From Cellulosilyticum sp. (GTDB lineage Bacteria > Bacillota > Clostridia > Lachnospirales > Cellulosilyticaceae), in contig SVDC01000010.1 in assembly GCA_015058045.1 (NCBI GenBank), positions 26,202 through 90,201 on the forward strand: DNA of 64,000 nucleotides. The letters are read 5' to 3'. The translations under genes were made by a program, and so were the position numbers. Below the pieces are notes generated by a model that saw nothing but the letters and a program-made list of their open reading frames with translations, was not told the origin of the DNA and ran no database searches. The stretch's first letter is position 1, and the number at the start of each line of letters is the position of its first letter. Of the stretch, positions 7,121 to 16,684 are shown one piece after another.

Positions 7121-8347
7121 TTATAAAGATTTAATTGCTGCTATAAAATCTTCAATCAAATCTTGTGTATCCTCAATCCCTATACTAACTCGAATAGTAT
7201 CCTCCCATACTCCTGCATTTTGCATTTGTTCTTTTGTATTATGTGTATAGATCGTTGAAGCTGGATGAATGACTAATGTTTTGGAATCTCCAATATTAGT
7301 TGCTTTTAATGCGTATTTAAGTGTATTCATGAATCGATAGGCTCGTTCTTTAGAACCTGCACGAATTGTAAGAATTCCACCACCTTTACCATTAAACTGT
7401 TTCTTAACTAAATCTTGATATGGGCTACCCTCTATTGTTGGATAATTTGCTGTAACAATGCCTGTTTGATTGATTGCTTCTGCTAGACTCTTTGCATTGT
7501 CACAAATTCTCTCCATTCGCAGTCCTAATGTTTCCATTCCAATAATATTAAGAAAAGCATTCATTGGAGCAAGGCATCCACCCATATTTCTCCATATCCC
7601 ATTTCTAAGTTTTGCAATATATGCCAAACTACCATATTTTTTGTATTCTTCAAATCCCTTGTATCTTATACCGTCCCATTTAAAATTACCACTGTCTACT
7701 ATTACACCACTAATAGAATTACCACTTCCATTAATATACTTAGAAGATGAATGCACGATGATATCTGCACCAAATTCGAAAGGCCTGATTAAGTATGGTG
7801 TTGCCGTTGTACTATCCACAATGAGCGGAATATTTTTGCTATGTACAAAGTCAGCAACAGCTTTTATATCCATCACATCAAGCCCCGGATTCCCAATAAC
7901 TTCACCATATACTACTTTTGTATTTTCATTAATGAGTGGTTCAATTTCCTCTATCGTAATATGTTTTACAAATCTAGTTTTAATCCCGAATTTCTCAAAG
8001 TCTTTAAACAAGTCAATGGTTCCACCAAACAATCCACTTCCTGCAATAATCTCATCGCCTTCACTTAAAATATTAAGTAATGCCTGCGTAATTGCTGACA
8101 TGCCCGATGCACATGCAACTGCCCCTTTTCCTCCTTCAAGTTCATTAACCCTACGTTCAAATGAGTCAATAATTGGGTTACTAATCCTTGTATATGCAAA
8201 TCCAGGAGCTCTATTGTTAAACACTTTTTCTAATTCTTCTGCTGTATCATAGGCAAAAGCACTAACTTGACTTATAGGCGGAATTGTAGCCCCTGATAGA
8301 TGACTTTTAGTGGCTTGCCCATGTAGTAACTTTGTATCAAATCTCAT
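7121..8347 (-). CDS. metY: O-acetylhomoserine sulfhydrylase (PLP), MetY
   Basis: About 408 residues of the Cys/Met-metabolism PLP family. The PLP-binding Lys lies in IVHSSSKYINGSGN, and the N-terminal DTKLLHGQATKSHLSGATIPP segment with the long insertion pattern is typical of MetY rather than MetB. It forms homocysteine from O-acetylhomoserine and sulfide, or from a protein thiocarboxylate in the Wolinella system. The ATG at 8347 was chosen because GGGGGTGG precedes it; an upstream GTG overlaps the cysN stop codon. It is flanked by cysN and the sulfite reductase, so the window leads from sulfate straight to homocysteine. No cysK or cysE is present here. Confidence 0.9.
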   Translation of the reverse strand: MRFDTKLLHGQATKSHLSGATIPPISQVSAFAYDTAEELEKVFNNRAPGFAYTRISNPIIDSFERRVNELEGGKGAVACASGMSAITQALLNILSEGDEIIAGSGLFGGTIDLFKDFEKFGIKTRFVKHITIEEIEPLINENTKVVYGEVIGNPGLDVMDIKAVADFVHSKNIPLIVDSTTATPYLIRPFEFGADIIVHSSSKYINGSGNSISGVIVDSGNFKWDGIRYKGFEEYKKYGSLAYIAKLRNGIWRNMGGCLAPMNAFLNIIGMETLGLRMERICDNAKSLAEAINQTGIVTANYPTIEGSPYQDLVKKQFNGKGGGILTIRAGSKERAYRFMNTLKYALKATNIGDSKTLVIHPASTIYTHNTKEQMQNAGVWEDTIRVSIGIEDTQDLIEDFIAAIKSL

Positions 8348-8361
8348 TTCATCCACCCCCA

Positions 8362-9987
8362 CTATTCTACTGAATAAGCAGATATCTTTTTGATATACTG
8401 AACGGCCTCGTCAACTGTTAGCTTATCATTTGCTTGCCAATTCCTATAATATATAGAGTCATCTTTTAATATATCCTTATCAACAAATACCTCATCTACT
8501 GCAAGCAGAACTATAAGACCTGCATTATTTAAATGTTTACATACCACTTCAACTGGTTCATCTTTTTGGGGTTGATAAAGATAGGTGTGTTTTCCTTCTA
8601 TACTTAACTGTTGTTCAACTTTTTGAACAAAATCAGTCGTGATCCCATTTCTACCAATAGGGAATTCTACTATCACAGGATATTGTCCATTTAATCTGGC
8701 TCTAACTTCCTTTGTAATTTTTTCATCCAATAATAATCCCTTTTCCGTCGTATTAACGTAATTTACAACACCACAAGCAGAAGTCATGTTCGTAATTCGG
8801 TCAATTAAAATGAGTTCTCCAAGCGTTTTATGTTTTGTAAATTCATCTGTCACAATTTTATCTGTAAAATCAATCTTACAAACAGCTATTTCATTTTTAT
8901 TAAGCCTGTCGGTGTTATATTCCTTTCCTGTATTCACATCAATGGTATGAACTATTTCTGTAACCATGCCAGGAATCATTTTTGTTCCTACTTTTATTAA
9001 GAAACTTTTTCCATTATTAAGCGGACTATCGTCCATCCATAAAATTGTAGCTGTAATAGATGATGTTATTTTTACATCTGAATGAATTGAAAGCACACAA
9101 CCTCTTGATACATCAACTTCTCTATCCAATTGAATCGTTACTGGCTGTCCCTTATGAGCTTTATGAACTTGATCATCTCCCACATAAATACTTTTTACAT
9201 GTGCTGTTTCATTACTTGGTAATGATGTAATTTCATCCCCTACGCTGACACTTCCTGCTTCAACTTGCCCTTGAAAACCTCTAAATTCATGATTAGGTCG
9301 GCATACACGTTGTACTGGCATATAAAATCCTTTTTCATCTTCATCTTCATGAATATCAACTTCTTCAAGATAAGGTAGTAATGCCTTGCCAGAATACCAT
9401 TTTGTATTTTTAGAAGGTGTTGTAACATTATCCCCTTCTGTTGCAGATACCGGAATTAATGTTACATTTTTAATTTCTAACTCCGTTGTCAAATCTGAAA
9501 TTTGACTTTCAATTTCTTTAAATATTTCTTCACTATAGTTCACAAGATCCATCTTATTAATTGCAAAGACAATATTTCTTATTCCCATCAATGTACAAAT
9601 TCTCGCATGACGTTTTGTCTGAATAAGAACACCTTGTTTTGCATCAACTAGAATAATGGCTAAATCTGCAAATGAAGCTCCCACTGCCATATTCCTTGTA
9701 TATTCTTCATGCCCTGGTGTATCTGCTACAATAAAGCTTCTATTATTCGTTGTAAAATAACGATATGCAACGTCAATGGTTATTCCTTGTTCTCTCTCAG
9801 CCATAAGTCCATCTAAAAGCAATGAATAATCTATTTCTCCCTCTCTACTACCCACTTTAGAATCAAGTTCTAAAGCTCTCTCTTGGTCTGCATATAGAAG
9901 CTTTGAATCGTATAAAATATGTCCGATTAAAGTAGATTTTCCATCATCCACACTACCACATGTAATAAATTTTAATAATCCCTTCAT
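8362..9987 (-). CDS. cysN: Sulfate adenylyltransferase GTPase subunit CysN with degenerate APS-kinase-like tail
   Basis: A 541-residue protein. The EF-Tu-like GTPase domain has GSVDDGKST (about residues 10-18), DTPGHEEY and NKMDL, all intact, so GTP hydrolysis can drive APS formation by CysD. Residues about 438-541 resemble a CysC domain in layout (a KHTYLY and NAGLIVLL pattern), but the P-loop position reads IGRNGITT and lacks the Gly-Lys-Ser/Thr needed for ATP binding. APS kinase activity is therefore unlikely, which fits a pathway that reduces APS rather than PAPS. The start at 9987 follows AGAAGGG, one base beyond the cysD stop; the 57-base upstream extension overlaps cysD and was not used. 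Confidence 0.92.
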   Translation of the reverse strand: MKGLLKFITCGSVDDGKSTLIGHILYDSKLLYADQERALELDSKVGSREGEIDYSLLLDGLMAEREQGITIDVAYRYFTTNNRSFIVADTPGHEEYTRNMAVGASFADLAIILVDAKQGVLIQTKRHARICTLMGIRNIVFAINKMDLVNYSEEIFKEIESQISDLTTELEIKNVTLIPVSATEGDNVTTPSKNTKWYSGKALLPYLEEVDIHEDEDEKGFYMPVQRVCRPNHEFRGFQGQVEAGSVSVGDEITSLPSNETAHVKSIYVGDDQVHKAHKGQPVTIQLDREVDVSRGCVLSIHSDVKITSSITATILWMDDSPLNNGKSFLIKVGTKMIPGMVTEIVHTIDVNTGKEYNTDRLNKNEIAVCKIDFTDKIVTDEFTKHKTLGELILIDRITNMTSACGVVNYVNTTEKGLLLDEKITKEVRARLNGQYPVIVEFPIGRNGITTDFVQKVEQQLSIEGKHTYLYQPQKDEPVEVVCKHLNNAGLIVLLAVDEVFVDKDILKDDSIYYRNWQANDKLTVDEAVQYIKKISAYSVE

Positions 9988-9988
9988 A

Positions 9989-10888
9989 CTAGAAATACCC
10001 TTCTTTCTTTCGCCTTTCCATACTACCAGTCTCTTCATGATCAATCACACGACTCGTACGTTCAGAAGATACTGCACTTAAAGTTTCTTCAATAATTGCA
10101 TCTAACGTATTAGCCTCTGACTCAACCCCACCTGTAAGTGGATAACATCCCAATGTACGGAAACGGACCTTTTTATGTTCAATTTTTTCTCCTTCAAGAA
10201 GCTCCATTCTGTCATCATCTACCATAATAATATTGCCATCCCTATAAACAACTGGTCGTTCCTTAGCAAAATATAATGGTACAATATCAATCTTTTCTCT
10301 TTTGATATATTGCCATATATCTTTTTCAGTCCAGTTAGAAATAGGAAAAACTCTTATACTTTCTCCCTTATGAATTTTAGTATTATAAAGTTTCCACATT
10401 TCTGGTCTCTGGTTTTTAGGATCCCATGCCTGAGCAGCATTTCTAAACGAAAAAATTCTCTCCTTTGCTCGTGACTTCTCTTCATCTCGTCTACCACCAC
10501 CAAATGCGGCAGTAAACTGATATTTTGCCAATGCTTGTTTTAATGCCTGTGTTTTCATAATGTCTGTATATGCTGAGCCATGATCAAAAGGATTAATACC
10601 CGCATCTATTCCCTCTTGATTGCTATACACTAACATCTCTATGCCAAATTTTTTAGCTACATCGTCTCTAAATGTTATCATCTCTTTAAATTTCCATGTC
10701 GTATCAATATGTAAGAATGGAAATGGTGGCTTTTCTGGATAAAATGCTTTCATCGCAAGATGTAGCATAACCGAACTATCCTTTCCTATTGAATACAGCA
10801 TAACAGGATTTTCACACTCCGCTGCAACTTCCCTAATAATATATATTGCTTCAGCCTCTAACTCATCAAGATGAGAAAAATCGCCCAT
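9989..10888 (-). CDS. cysD: Sulfate adenylyltransferase subunit 2, CysD
   Basis: A 299-residue nucleotidyl transferase of the PAPS-reductase-like fold. The PP-loop [33 protein letters not shown] and [17 protein letters not shown] segments are typical of CysD. Together with CysN it makes adenosine phosphosulfate from ATP and sulfate. Its stop is one base from the cysN start. The ATG at 10888 sits eight bases after GGGGG and was preferred to a GTG one codon earlier. It is not a PAPS reductase: the family-specific REP/RVFP context and pairing with cysN identify the role. Confidence 0.94.
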   Translation of the reverse strand: MGDFSHLDELEAEAIYIIREVAAECENPVMLYSIGKDSSVMLHLAMKAFYPEKPPFPFLHIDTTWKFKEMITFRDDVAKKFGIEMLVYSNQEGIDAGINPFDHGSAYTDIMKTQALKQALAKYQFTAAFGGGRRDEEKSRAKERIFSFRNAAQAWDPKNQRPEMWKLYNTKIHKGESIRVFPISNWTEKDIWQYIKREKIDIVPLYFAKERPVVYRDGNIIMVDDDRMELLEGEKIEHKKVRFRTLGCYPLTGGVESEANTLDAIIEETLSAVSSERTSRVIDHEETGSMERRKKEGYF

Positions 10889-10908
10889 CACTAAGTCCCC
10901 CTTGTTTT

Positions 10909-11223
10909 TTAATATTTATTTGACTCTTTTTTATTTACTTCAATGACTTGCACATTACCATTTACATCTTTAATTTGCCATGTACAAATATCCTCTTTTT
11001 CTGAAACAGTCATTGTACTTCCTTTTCCACCAATGTCTGCTCCCAAATAAAATGAAATAGCATCTACCTTACATTCTTTTAAACATGATGTACATCCCCA
11101 ACAATCCTTAAAATGCCTGATATATGCTTTATCCTCTTCATCTTTCTTAATCAAATTCCCAGGACACACTTCAATACATCGCCCACATCCAACGCAATTA
11201 CTTTTCTGAATAAGAATGCTCAT
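10909..11223 (-). CDS. aprB: APS reductase iron-sulfur subunit, AprB-like
   Basis: A 104-residue ferredoxin-type protein with two cluster motifs, [11 protein letters not shown] and [11 protein letters not shown], followed by [20 protein letters not shown], as in AprB of APS reductases. It is shorter than the AprB of sulfate-respiring bacteria and lacks their long C-terminal tail that wraps the alpha subunit. It would pass electrons to the flavin of AprA. The ATG at 11223 was chosen because AGGGGGTG lies in front of it. Its first codons overlap the aprA 3' end by 26 bases, so the two are translationally linked. Confidence 0.88.
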   Translation of the reverse strand: MSILIQKSNCVGCGRCIEVCPGNLIKKDEEDKAYIRHFKDCWGCTSCLKECKVDAISFYLGADIGGKGSTMTVSEKEDICTWQIKDVNGNVQVIEVNKKESNKY

Positions 11224-12883
11224 ATGTTTCACCCCCTGTTACAAGATCTCTTAAAATAATTTCTACTTTGCCATTAGTCATACGAGAATTAACATATTTT
11301 TCCCACTCACTACTCTTCTCAGGATAATCAGCATTTTCAGCAAAACCATGCCATCTTGTTTCTTTTCTTGCTATAAGATGCGCGATAACCACCTTACATA
11401 CAACAAGACGTTCTTTTAATTCATAGATACGCAGTAAATCATCCATATCTTTAGCCGATAGCTTATCTACCAATTCTGTTAATGCTTCAATCTTTTCATC
11501 TGCAAGTCTCAATGAACTTTCGTTATACTGATAATCTGTACCAATTCCACCTGCATATTGATCCATAATCTTTTGCATTGTCTCTTCTAACTGCTCTGTT
11601 GTTATAAGTGTTTCTTCATTATTTAAATAAGCTTCATATTCTTTTTTCTTAGAATCAAAACACTCTTCATTAATCGCTTTAAAAGTATTGTTCTTCAGAA
11701 ACTTTACTGCTGCTTCTGCAGCAATTTGCCCTTCTACAAATGCTCCTGTTACATACTTTTGTGGGCATCCACCTGCAACATCTCCAGCTGCAAATAAACC
11801 TTGTATTGTGGTTTGCCTATTATTATCTATCCAATAACCACTTGCAGTATGCCCCCCCACAATGTATGGCTCAGTTCCTTCAACTTCCACATTTTCTTGT
11901 GAAGGCCCTTTTCTAGATTCAATCCATTTTAAGGTCTGGCTCGGTGCCATATTAAGATAAGCTTTGTATAAATCTTGTTCCTGCTCTTTGCTAATTCCTT
12001 CTGTTCGTAAATAACATGGACCCTTGCCGGCTCTATTTTCTGAAACAGTACCATATAAACGTTGTGAAGTAGTAATACCATACTTTGTTTCATAAATTTC
12101 ACCTTTTGAATTAACTTGCTTAGCCTGAATTCCCTGCGCAATTGTTCCTGTGGGCGCAATTGTATCTTTACAACGAAGTGCAATAAAACGCATTTCAAAA
12201 GTAGTCATCTCAGCACCTGCACGAATTCCCATTGCATAACCTGCTCCTGTATTAAATGGGCAATACCACATTTTATGTCTTGAAAAACCTGGATTGTTAG
12301 GTCTATATAAACCTGCCGCTCCACCTGTTGCACAGATGACTGCTTTAGCCTTAATGGCATAAAATATTTCTTCATTAATATCAAATCCATATGCACCTTT
12401 TATCTGATTATCTTCAATAATATAATCTGTAATATTGACTCTATTAAGTATGCTTACATTTTTCTGCGCTTGAACTGCATCCGCTAAAATTACTTTAATA
12501 TTTTCACCATTTATTTTGATATTACGATTACCACGAGTCACATATTTTCCATTTTCATCCTTTAAAATAACTAAACCCAATTTTTCCATAACATCTGTAA
12601 CATGATTTAACCGCTCTGACATACTTAAAAGTAAATCTTCTCTTACAATTCCATCTGCATCCTTCTTGGCATAATCTACATAATCTTGTGGCACTCTTCC
12701 CTCAGTAATATAAGCATTAATAGCATTTACACCCGCTGCCAAACACCCACTTCTTTTAACATTAGCTTTTTCAACAATTAAAACTTTGACATCACTATAC
12801 TTACCTAGTGTAATTCCTGCAAAACATCCTGCTGTTCCCCCACCAATAATAAGTACATCTGTTGTTAGTTCTTTTATTTTCAT
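11198..12883 (-). CDS. aprA: APS reductase flavoprotein subunit, AprA-like
   Basis: A 561-residue flavoprotein of the fumarate reductase/succinate dehydrogenase family with an N-terminal FAD-binding IIGGGTAGCFAGITLGKY and KRSGCLAAGVNAINAYI, a segment characteristic of AprA rather than FrdA or NadB. GGHTASGYWIDNNRQTTIQG and GLFAAGDVAGG complete the FAD site. It reduces APS to sulfite and AMP together with AprB. It is shorter than AprA of dissimilatory sulfate reducers. No qmo, sat or dsr genes are present, and cysD/cysN follow directly, so an assimilatory role is the best reading. It is the first gene of the sulfur run. Confidence 0.88.
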   Translation of the reverse strand: MKIKELTTDVLIIGGGTAGCFAGITLGKYSDVKVLIVEKANVKRSGCLAAGVNAINAYITEGRVPQDYVDYAKKDADGIVREDLLLSMSERLNHVTDVMEKLGLVILKDENGKYVTRGNRNIKINGENIKVILADAVQAQKNVSILNRVNITDYIIEDNQIKGAYGFDINEEIFYAIKAKAVICATGGAAGLYRPNNPGFSRHKMWYCPFNTGAGYAMGIRAGAEMTTFEMRFIALRCKDTIAPTGTIAQGIQAKQVNSKGEIYETKYGITTSQRLYGTVSENRAGKGPCYLRTEGISKEQEQDLYKAYLNMAPSQTLKWIESRKGPSQENVEVEGTEPYIVGGHTASGYWIDNNRQTTIQGLFAAGDVAGGCPQKYVTGAFVEGQIAAEAAVKFLKNNTFKAINEECFDSKKKEYEAYLNNEETLITTEQLEETMQKIMDQYAGGIGTDYQYNESSLRLADEKIEALTELVDKLSAKDMDDLLRIYELKERLVVCKVVIAHLIARKETRWHGFAENADYPEKSSEWEKYVNSRMTNGKVEIILRDLVTGGETYEHSYSEK

Positions 12884-13138
12884 CTATACTGCCACTCCTT
12901 TTCTTCTATCAAACAAATTCAGGAACATTTATGAGCTATCGTCTTTGCCAGAAAATTCTATATTTATATTTAGATTATATATTTATATTTCTAAAAGTGT
13001 TAATTCATAAAAAGTATGACTCAATATAAGTTAAAACTATAACAAAACATTTTTTCCATCATTTAGGATATTACATATTAGTCTTATTCTATAGAAAAGC
13101 CACTTCAATAACTTTTGTTAACTTCTGGATAAACAAAA
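12884..13138 (-). other. Leader/promoter region upstream of aprA; no gene seen
   Basis: About 255 very AT-rich bases between the hem-operon terminator and aprA. The first promoter of the sulfur run must lie here or upstream, but no near-consensus pair stands out: TTGAAG with TAAGAC at 16-base spacing (minus strand, around 13110-13083) is the best weak candidate. No open frame, riboswitch fold or clear repeat was recognised. Confidence 0.4.
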
Positions 13139-13175
13139 AAGATGACTCCTAAAAATATAGAAGTCATCTTTTTTA
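13139..13175. terminator. Bidirectional intrinsic terminator after hemB
   Basis: GATGACT and AGTCATC form a long stem around an AT-rich loop, with six A before and six T after it, so it works on either strand. On the minus strand it lies 13 bases after the hemB stop codon and separates the hem operon from the sulfur run. Confidence 0.85.
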
Positions 13176-13187
13176 TCTTTATTAATT

Positions 13188-14165
13188 TTAACCAATATAA
13201 CCCTTATCCATAAAACCTGCAATTTGCTCTGCAAAATAAGTTAAATAGATTCCTGCTCCTGCACGATAAACACTGGTAGCCATTTCACAGATCACTTTTT
13301 CTTCGTCAATGCAGTTTAGTTTTGCTCCTGATTTAACCATTGCATATTCCCCACTTACACTATATGCTGCTACTGGAACATTTACAGCATCTCTCACCTC
13401 ACGAACAATATCAAGATATGTCATTGCTGGTTTAACCATTATTATATCTGCACCTTCATTTACATCAAGAATTGCTTCTTTTATCGCTTCGTTGCGATTA
13501 TGATAATCCATCTGATAAGATTTTCTATCACCAAAAGATGGTGCTGAACCAGCTGCATCTCTAAATGGTGCATAAAATGATGATGCATATTTAACTGCAT
13601 AGGACATAATAGGAACATTCTGATACCCATTTTCATCAAGTCTACTTCTAATAGCTCGTACTCTACCATCCATCATATCAGATGGCGCAACCATATCAGC
13701 GCCTGCCTGTACATGTGTTAATGCAATTTGCGCTAGAGCCTTAAGTGTACTATCATTATCTACCTCTGTGCCCTTTAGTAGTCCACAATGCCCATGTGAT
13801 GTATATTCACACATACATACATCTGTTATGAAGTACATATCTGGAAACCTTTTTTTTGCTTCACGCAATGCTTCCTGCACAATCCCATTTTGTGCAGCGG
13901 CTCCACTCCCTATATGATCTTTATCGTTAGGAATTCCAAAAAACATCACACTGTTCACGCCAGCCTTTGCTAGCTCCTCTAATTTATATGACATTTTATC
14001 TATACTATAACGATATTGCCCTTCCATAGATGGAATTTCTTCTACAATGCCTATTCCCTCTTTAATGAACATAGGATATATCAATGATGATTTGTCCATT
14101 CTAGTTTCACGTACCATTTTTCTAAGATGTGAACTCTGTCTTAATCTTCTTGGTCTTTCTAGCAT
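13188..14165 (-). CDS. hemB: Porphobilinogen synthase (5-aminolevulinate dehydratase), HemB
   Basis: A 325-residue enzyme that condenses two 5-aminolevulinates to porphobilinogen. The zinc-binding cysteine cluster is seen in DVCMCEYTSHGHCG, and the Schiff-base lysine in MVKPAMTYLDI, with the second active-site lysine in the family position near YAVKYASSFYAPFRDA. It begins after GGGGAG. Last gene of a four-gene hem unit. No hemE, hemN or hemH is nearby, so the porphyrinogen is more likely meant for siroheme or a cobamide than heme. Confidence 0.95.
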   Translation of the reverse strand: MLERPRRLRQSSHLRKMVRETRMDKSSLIYPMFIKEGIGIVEEIPSMEGQYRYSIDKMSYKLEELAKAGVNSVMFFGIPNDKDHIGSGAAAQNGIVQEALREAKKRFPDMYFITDVCMCEYTSHGHCGLLKGTEVDNDSTLKALAQIALTHVQAGADMVAPSDMMDGRVRAIRSRLDENGYQNVPIMSYAVKYASSFYAPFRDAAGSAPSFGDRKSYQMDYHNRNEAIKEAILDVNEGADIIMVKPAMTYLDIVREVRDAVNVPVAAYSVSGEYAMVKSGAKLNCIDEEKVICEMATSVYRAGAGIYLTYFAEQIAGFMDKGYIG

Positions 14166-14167
14166 AC

Positions 14168-15373
14168 TTACTCCCCATTCCTTTCTACTAGTTTTTTTAT
14201 AACATTTATAAAGTCCGCAAATTCTTCTAGGCTACTTTCTTTTTTTATCCCATAAATCAGCTTATCAGCCATTTTTTCAACAGATTGCTTACCCGCTATC
14301 ATTACCATTTCTTTTTTTAATTTTTCTACAATATCTGTAGAGTTACCCCATATTACATTTTTTAAATAATCCTGTTCATATTTATCGATAATATCCCGTG
14401 CTTCATTAGCATAATGTAATTTCTGTTCATTATTATGTCGTGCTAAGTCTTCCATATCTTCCATTGAAAAATAAAGCGTATGATCTAATGTTCCAATATC
14501 ATTTTCAATATCAAAAGGTATTGCTAAGTCAAAAAAAACACGTTTCTTATGGGTTTTTATATGATTCAAAAAGTGTTTTTTTGTTATTGTATAATGAGGG
14601 CTTGCTGTTGCACTTATAACGACATCCATATCATCAATATATTGGTAACGCTTTTCATATTCAATTGTTGTAAAACGATGCTGTTTGCATCGTAATTCAT
14701 GTGGCAATTCACCTCGTACTGTAATATATAACCTGATATCTTCTATATCCATAGCATCTTTTAAAATAATTCTTCCAATTTTTCCTGTTGCACCAATTAT
14801 ACAGACATTTTTGCCTTGTAATGAGCCATGACACTCTATAGCTTTTTTTAATGCAAGGCTAGCTGTAGATACTGGTGTTTTGGAAATTAACGTATCAGTC
14901 TTTACTCTCTTAGCAGCTGTAACTGCTATTCTAAACAATGAATTAAATCCCGAATGGCAGGTTCCCAGTTCTCTTGCAAAAGAATAGGCTTGTTTAACCT
15001 GTCCTAAAATCTGATCCTCCCCTATTACCACTGAATCTAGACCTGCAGTAACAAGAAACAAATGATGAACGGCATTTCTTCCATAAAAACGAAGTATGTA
15101 CTCCTTAATATCCTTATGGTCGGTATCATCAGTATTTAATTTTGCTTCTTCTAAAAGAATGCGCTGCATTATTTTCAAATTATGATTATCATTTTTCCCT
15201 GAACAATATAACTCTACACGGTTACAAGTTGATAAAAATACAGCCTCATCAATATCTGTATAGCTAACTAATTTCTTCAATATCTTTTCCTGTGTATCTT
15301 TATCAAATACAAATAATTCTCTTATTTTGACAGGTGCTGTTTTTGAACTTATGCTCAGTAATTGTATACTCAT
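14168..15373 (-). CDS. hemA: Glutamyl-tRNA reductase, HemA
   Basis: A 401-residue enzyme that reduces glutamyl-tRNA to glutamate-1-semialdehyde with NADPH, the first committed step of the C5 tetrapyrrole route. The catalytic cysteine lies in STCNRVELYC (about residue 50), followed by VIGEDQILGQVKQAY. The NADPH-binding domain has IIGATGKIGRI. The C-terminal third is the helical dimerisation domain and is more diverged than the rest. It is two bases from hemB and six from hemL, so the three are co-translated. Confidence 0.93.
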   Translation of the reverse strand: MSIQLLSISSKTAPVKIRELFVFDKDTQEKILKKLVSYTDIDEAVFLSTCNRVELYCSGKNDNHNLKIMQRILLEEAKLNTDDTDHKDIKEYILRFYGRNAVHHLFLVTAGLDSVVIGEDQILGQVKQAYSFARELGTCHSGFNSLFRIAVTAAKRVKTDTLISKTPVSTASLALKKAIECHGSLQGKNVCIIGATGKIGRIILKDAMDIEDIRLYITVRGELPHELRCKQHRFTTIEYEKRYQYIDDMDVVISATASPHYTITKKHFLNHIKTHKKRVFFDLAIPFDIENDIGTLDHTLYFSMEDMEDLARHNNEQKLHYANEARDIIDKYEQDYLKNVIWGNSTDIVEKLKKEMVMIAGKQSVEKMADKLIYGIKKESSLEEFADFINVIKKLVERNGE

Positions 15374-15379
15374 TTTCTA

Positions 15380-16654
15380 CTATCTTTCCAAAATAATATT
15401 ACATGTTTTATTTATTTCATCATCAGTATGTACTGCAGACACAAACATTGCTTCATATTGAGATGGTGCAATATATATACCTTGTTCCAACATATAATTA
15501 AAATATTCGGCATATGAAGCTGTATCCGATGAAATAGCACTGTCATAATCAATTACAGGAATATCTGTATGAAAAGCACATAGTAGTGATCCAATCTGAT
15601 TCACTTGCAGTTTTTTGTGCTTGTTTTTAGCCCATTTTCTTATTGTTTCAGCAATCTTAATAGCTTTTTTATCTATCTGAGCATAATATTCAGGATGTGA
15701 TTTAAGAACCTTTAATGTTTCAATTCCAGCAGTTGTAGCGATTGGATTGCCTGATAACGTTCCTGCTTGATATACCGTTCCTACTGGAGACACTTTATCC
15801 ATAATTTCTTTTTTTCCACCATAAGCTGCCATTGGCATGCCACCACCAATAATCTTTCCCAAAGTCGTCATATCCGGTTTAACGCCAAATAATTGTTGAG
15901 CTCCTCCATATGACAACCTAAATCCCGTTATTACTTCATCAAAAATAAGTATTGTGCCATATTTTTTTGTAATCTCTCTTAAAAACTGTAAAAACCCTTC
16001 TGCTGGTGGAACAACACCCATATTAGCTGCTACTGGCTCTACTATAATCGCAGCAACTTCTTCTCCATACTTATCCATAAGTTCTCTGACAGAATCTTTA
16101 TCATTGTAAAGCGCAACCAGAGTATTTTGGGTATATGAAACTGGCACTCCACTACTATCTGGTACTGCTGTAGTAAGTGCGGCAGATCCCGCTTTTACTA
16201 GAAGGCCATCCGAATGCCCATGATAATTACCTTTAAATTTAATAATATAATCTCTTCCTGTATAGCCTCTTGCTGTTCGTATGGCACTCATGGTTGCTTC
16301 TGTTCCTGAACTTACTAGACGTATTTTTTCCATAGAGGGCATTGCCTCATGAATCATATCTGCAATAATATATTCATTTTCTGTAGGTGCCCCAAATGTA
16401 AGGCCATTATTACATGCTTCTTTTACTGCTTCAATCACCTGTGGATGGGCATGTCCTAGAATTCCAGGTCCCCATGAACACACATAATCAATAAATGTAT
16501 TCCCATCTACATCCATAATATGACTTCCGTTAGCACTTTTGATAAACAAAGGATTTCTTCCCACTGATTTAAAGGCTCTAACCGGGCTATTAACGCCACC
16601 TGGTATAAGCTTTTTTGCTTCTACAAACAATTGATCTGATTTTCCTGTAAACAT
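15380..16654 (-). CDS. hemL: Glutamate-1-semialdehyde 2,1-aminomutase, HemL
   Basis: A 424-residue class III PLP aminotransferase-like enzyme that converts glutamate-1-semialdehyde to 5-aminolevulinate. The PLP lysine is in TLGKIIGGGMPMAAYGG; PGGVNSPVRAF at the N-terminus and FDEVITGFRLSYGG, which binds the cofactor nitrogen, are family signatures. GAGGTAGGC precedes the ATG. Its partner HemA follows six bases downstream; the two enzymes usually channel the unstable semialdehyde between them. Confidence 0.95.
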   Translation of the reverse strand: MFTGKSDQLFVEAKKLIPGGVNSPVRAFKSVGRNPLFIKSANGSHIMDVDGNTFIDYVCSWGPGILGHAHPQVIEAVKEACNNGLTFGAPTENEYIIADMIHEAMPSMEKIRLVSSGTEATMSAIRTARGYTGRDYIIKFKGNYHGHSDGLLVKAGSAALTTAVPDSSGVPVSYTQNTLVALYNDKDSVRELMDKYGEEVAAIIVEPVAANMGVVPPAEGFLQFLREITKKYGTILIFDEVITGFRLSYGGAQQLFGVKPDMTTLGKIIGGGMPMAAYGGKKEIMDKVSPVGTVYQAGTLSGNPIATTAGIETLKVLKSHPEYYAQIDKKAIKIAETIRKWAKNKHKKLQVNQIGSLLCAFHTDIPVIDYDSAISSDTASYAEYFNYMLEQGIYIAPSQYEAMFVSAVHTDDEINKTCNIILER

Positions 16655-16684
16655 AAGCCTACCTCTTTTTTAATATAATGAGTA

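Noticed and set aside
7470..8252. 260-codon plus-strand open frame opposite metY
   Set aside because: It is antisense to a clear PLP enzyme, rich in Pro/Ser/Leu from complementary codons, and has no ribosome site.
10909..12883. Dissimilatory sulfate-respiration locus
   Set aside because: AprAB is present, but dsrAB, qmo and sat are absent and cysD/cysN/metY/siroheme genes surround it.
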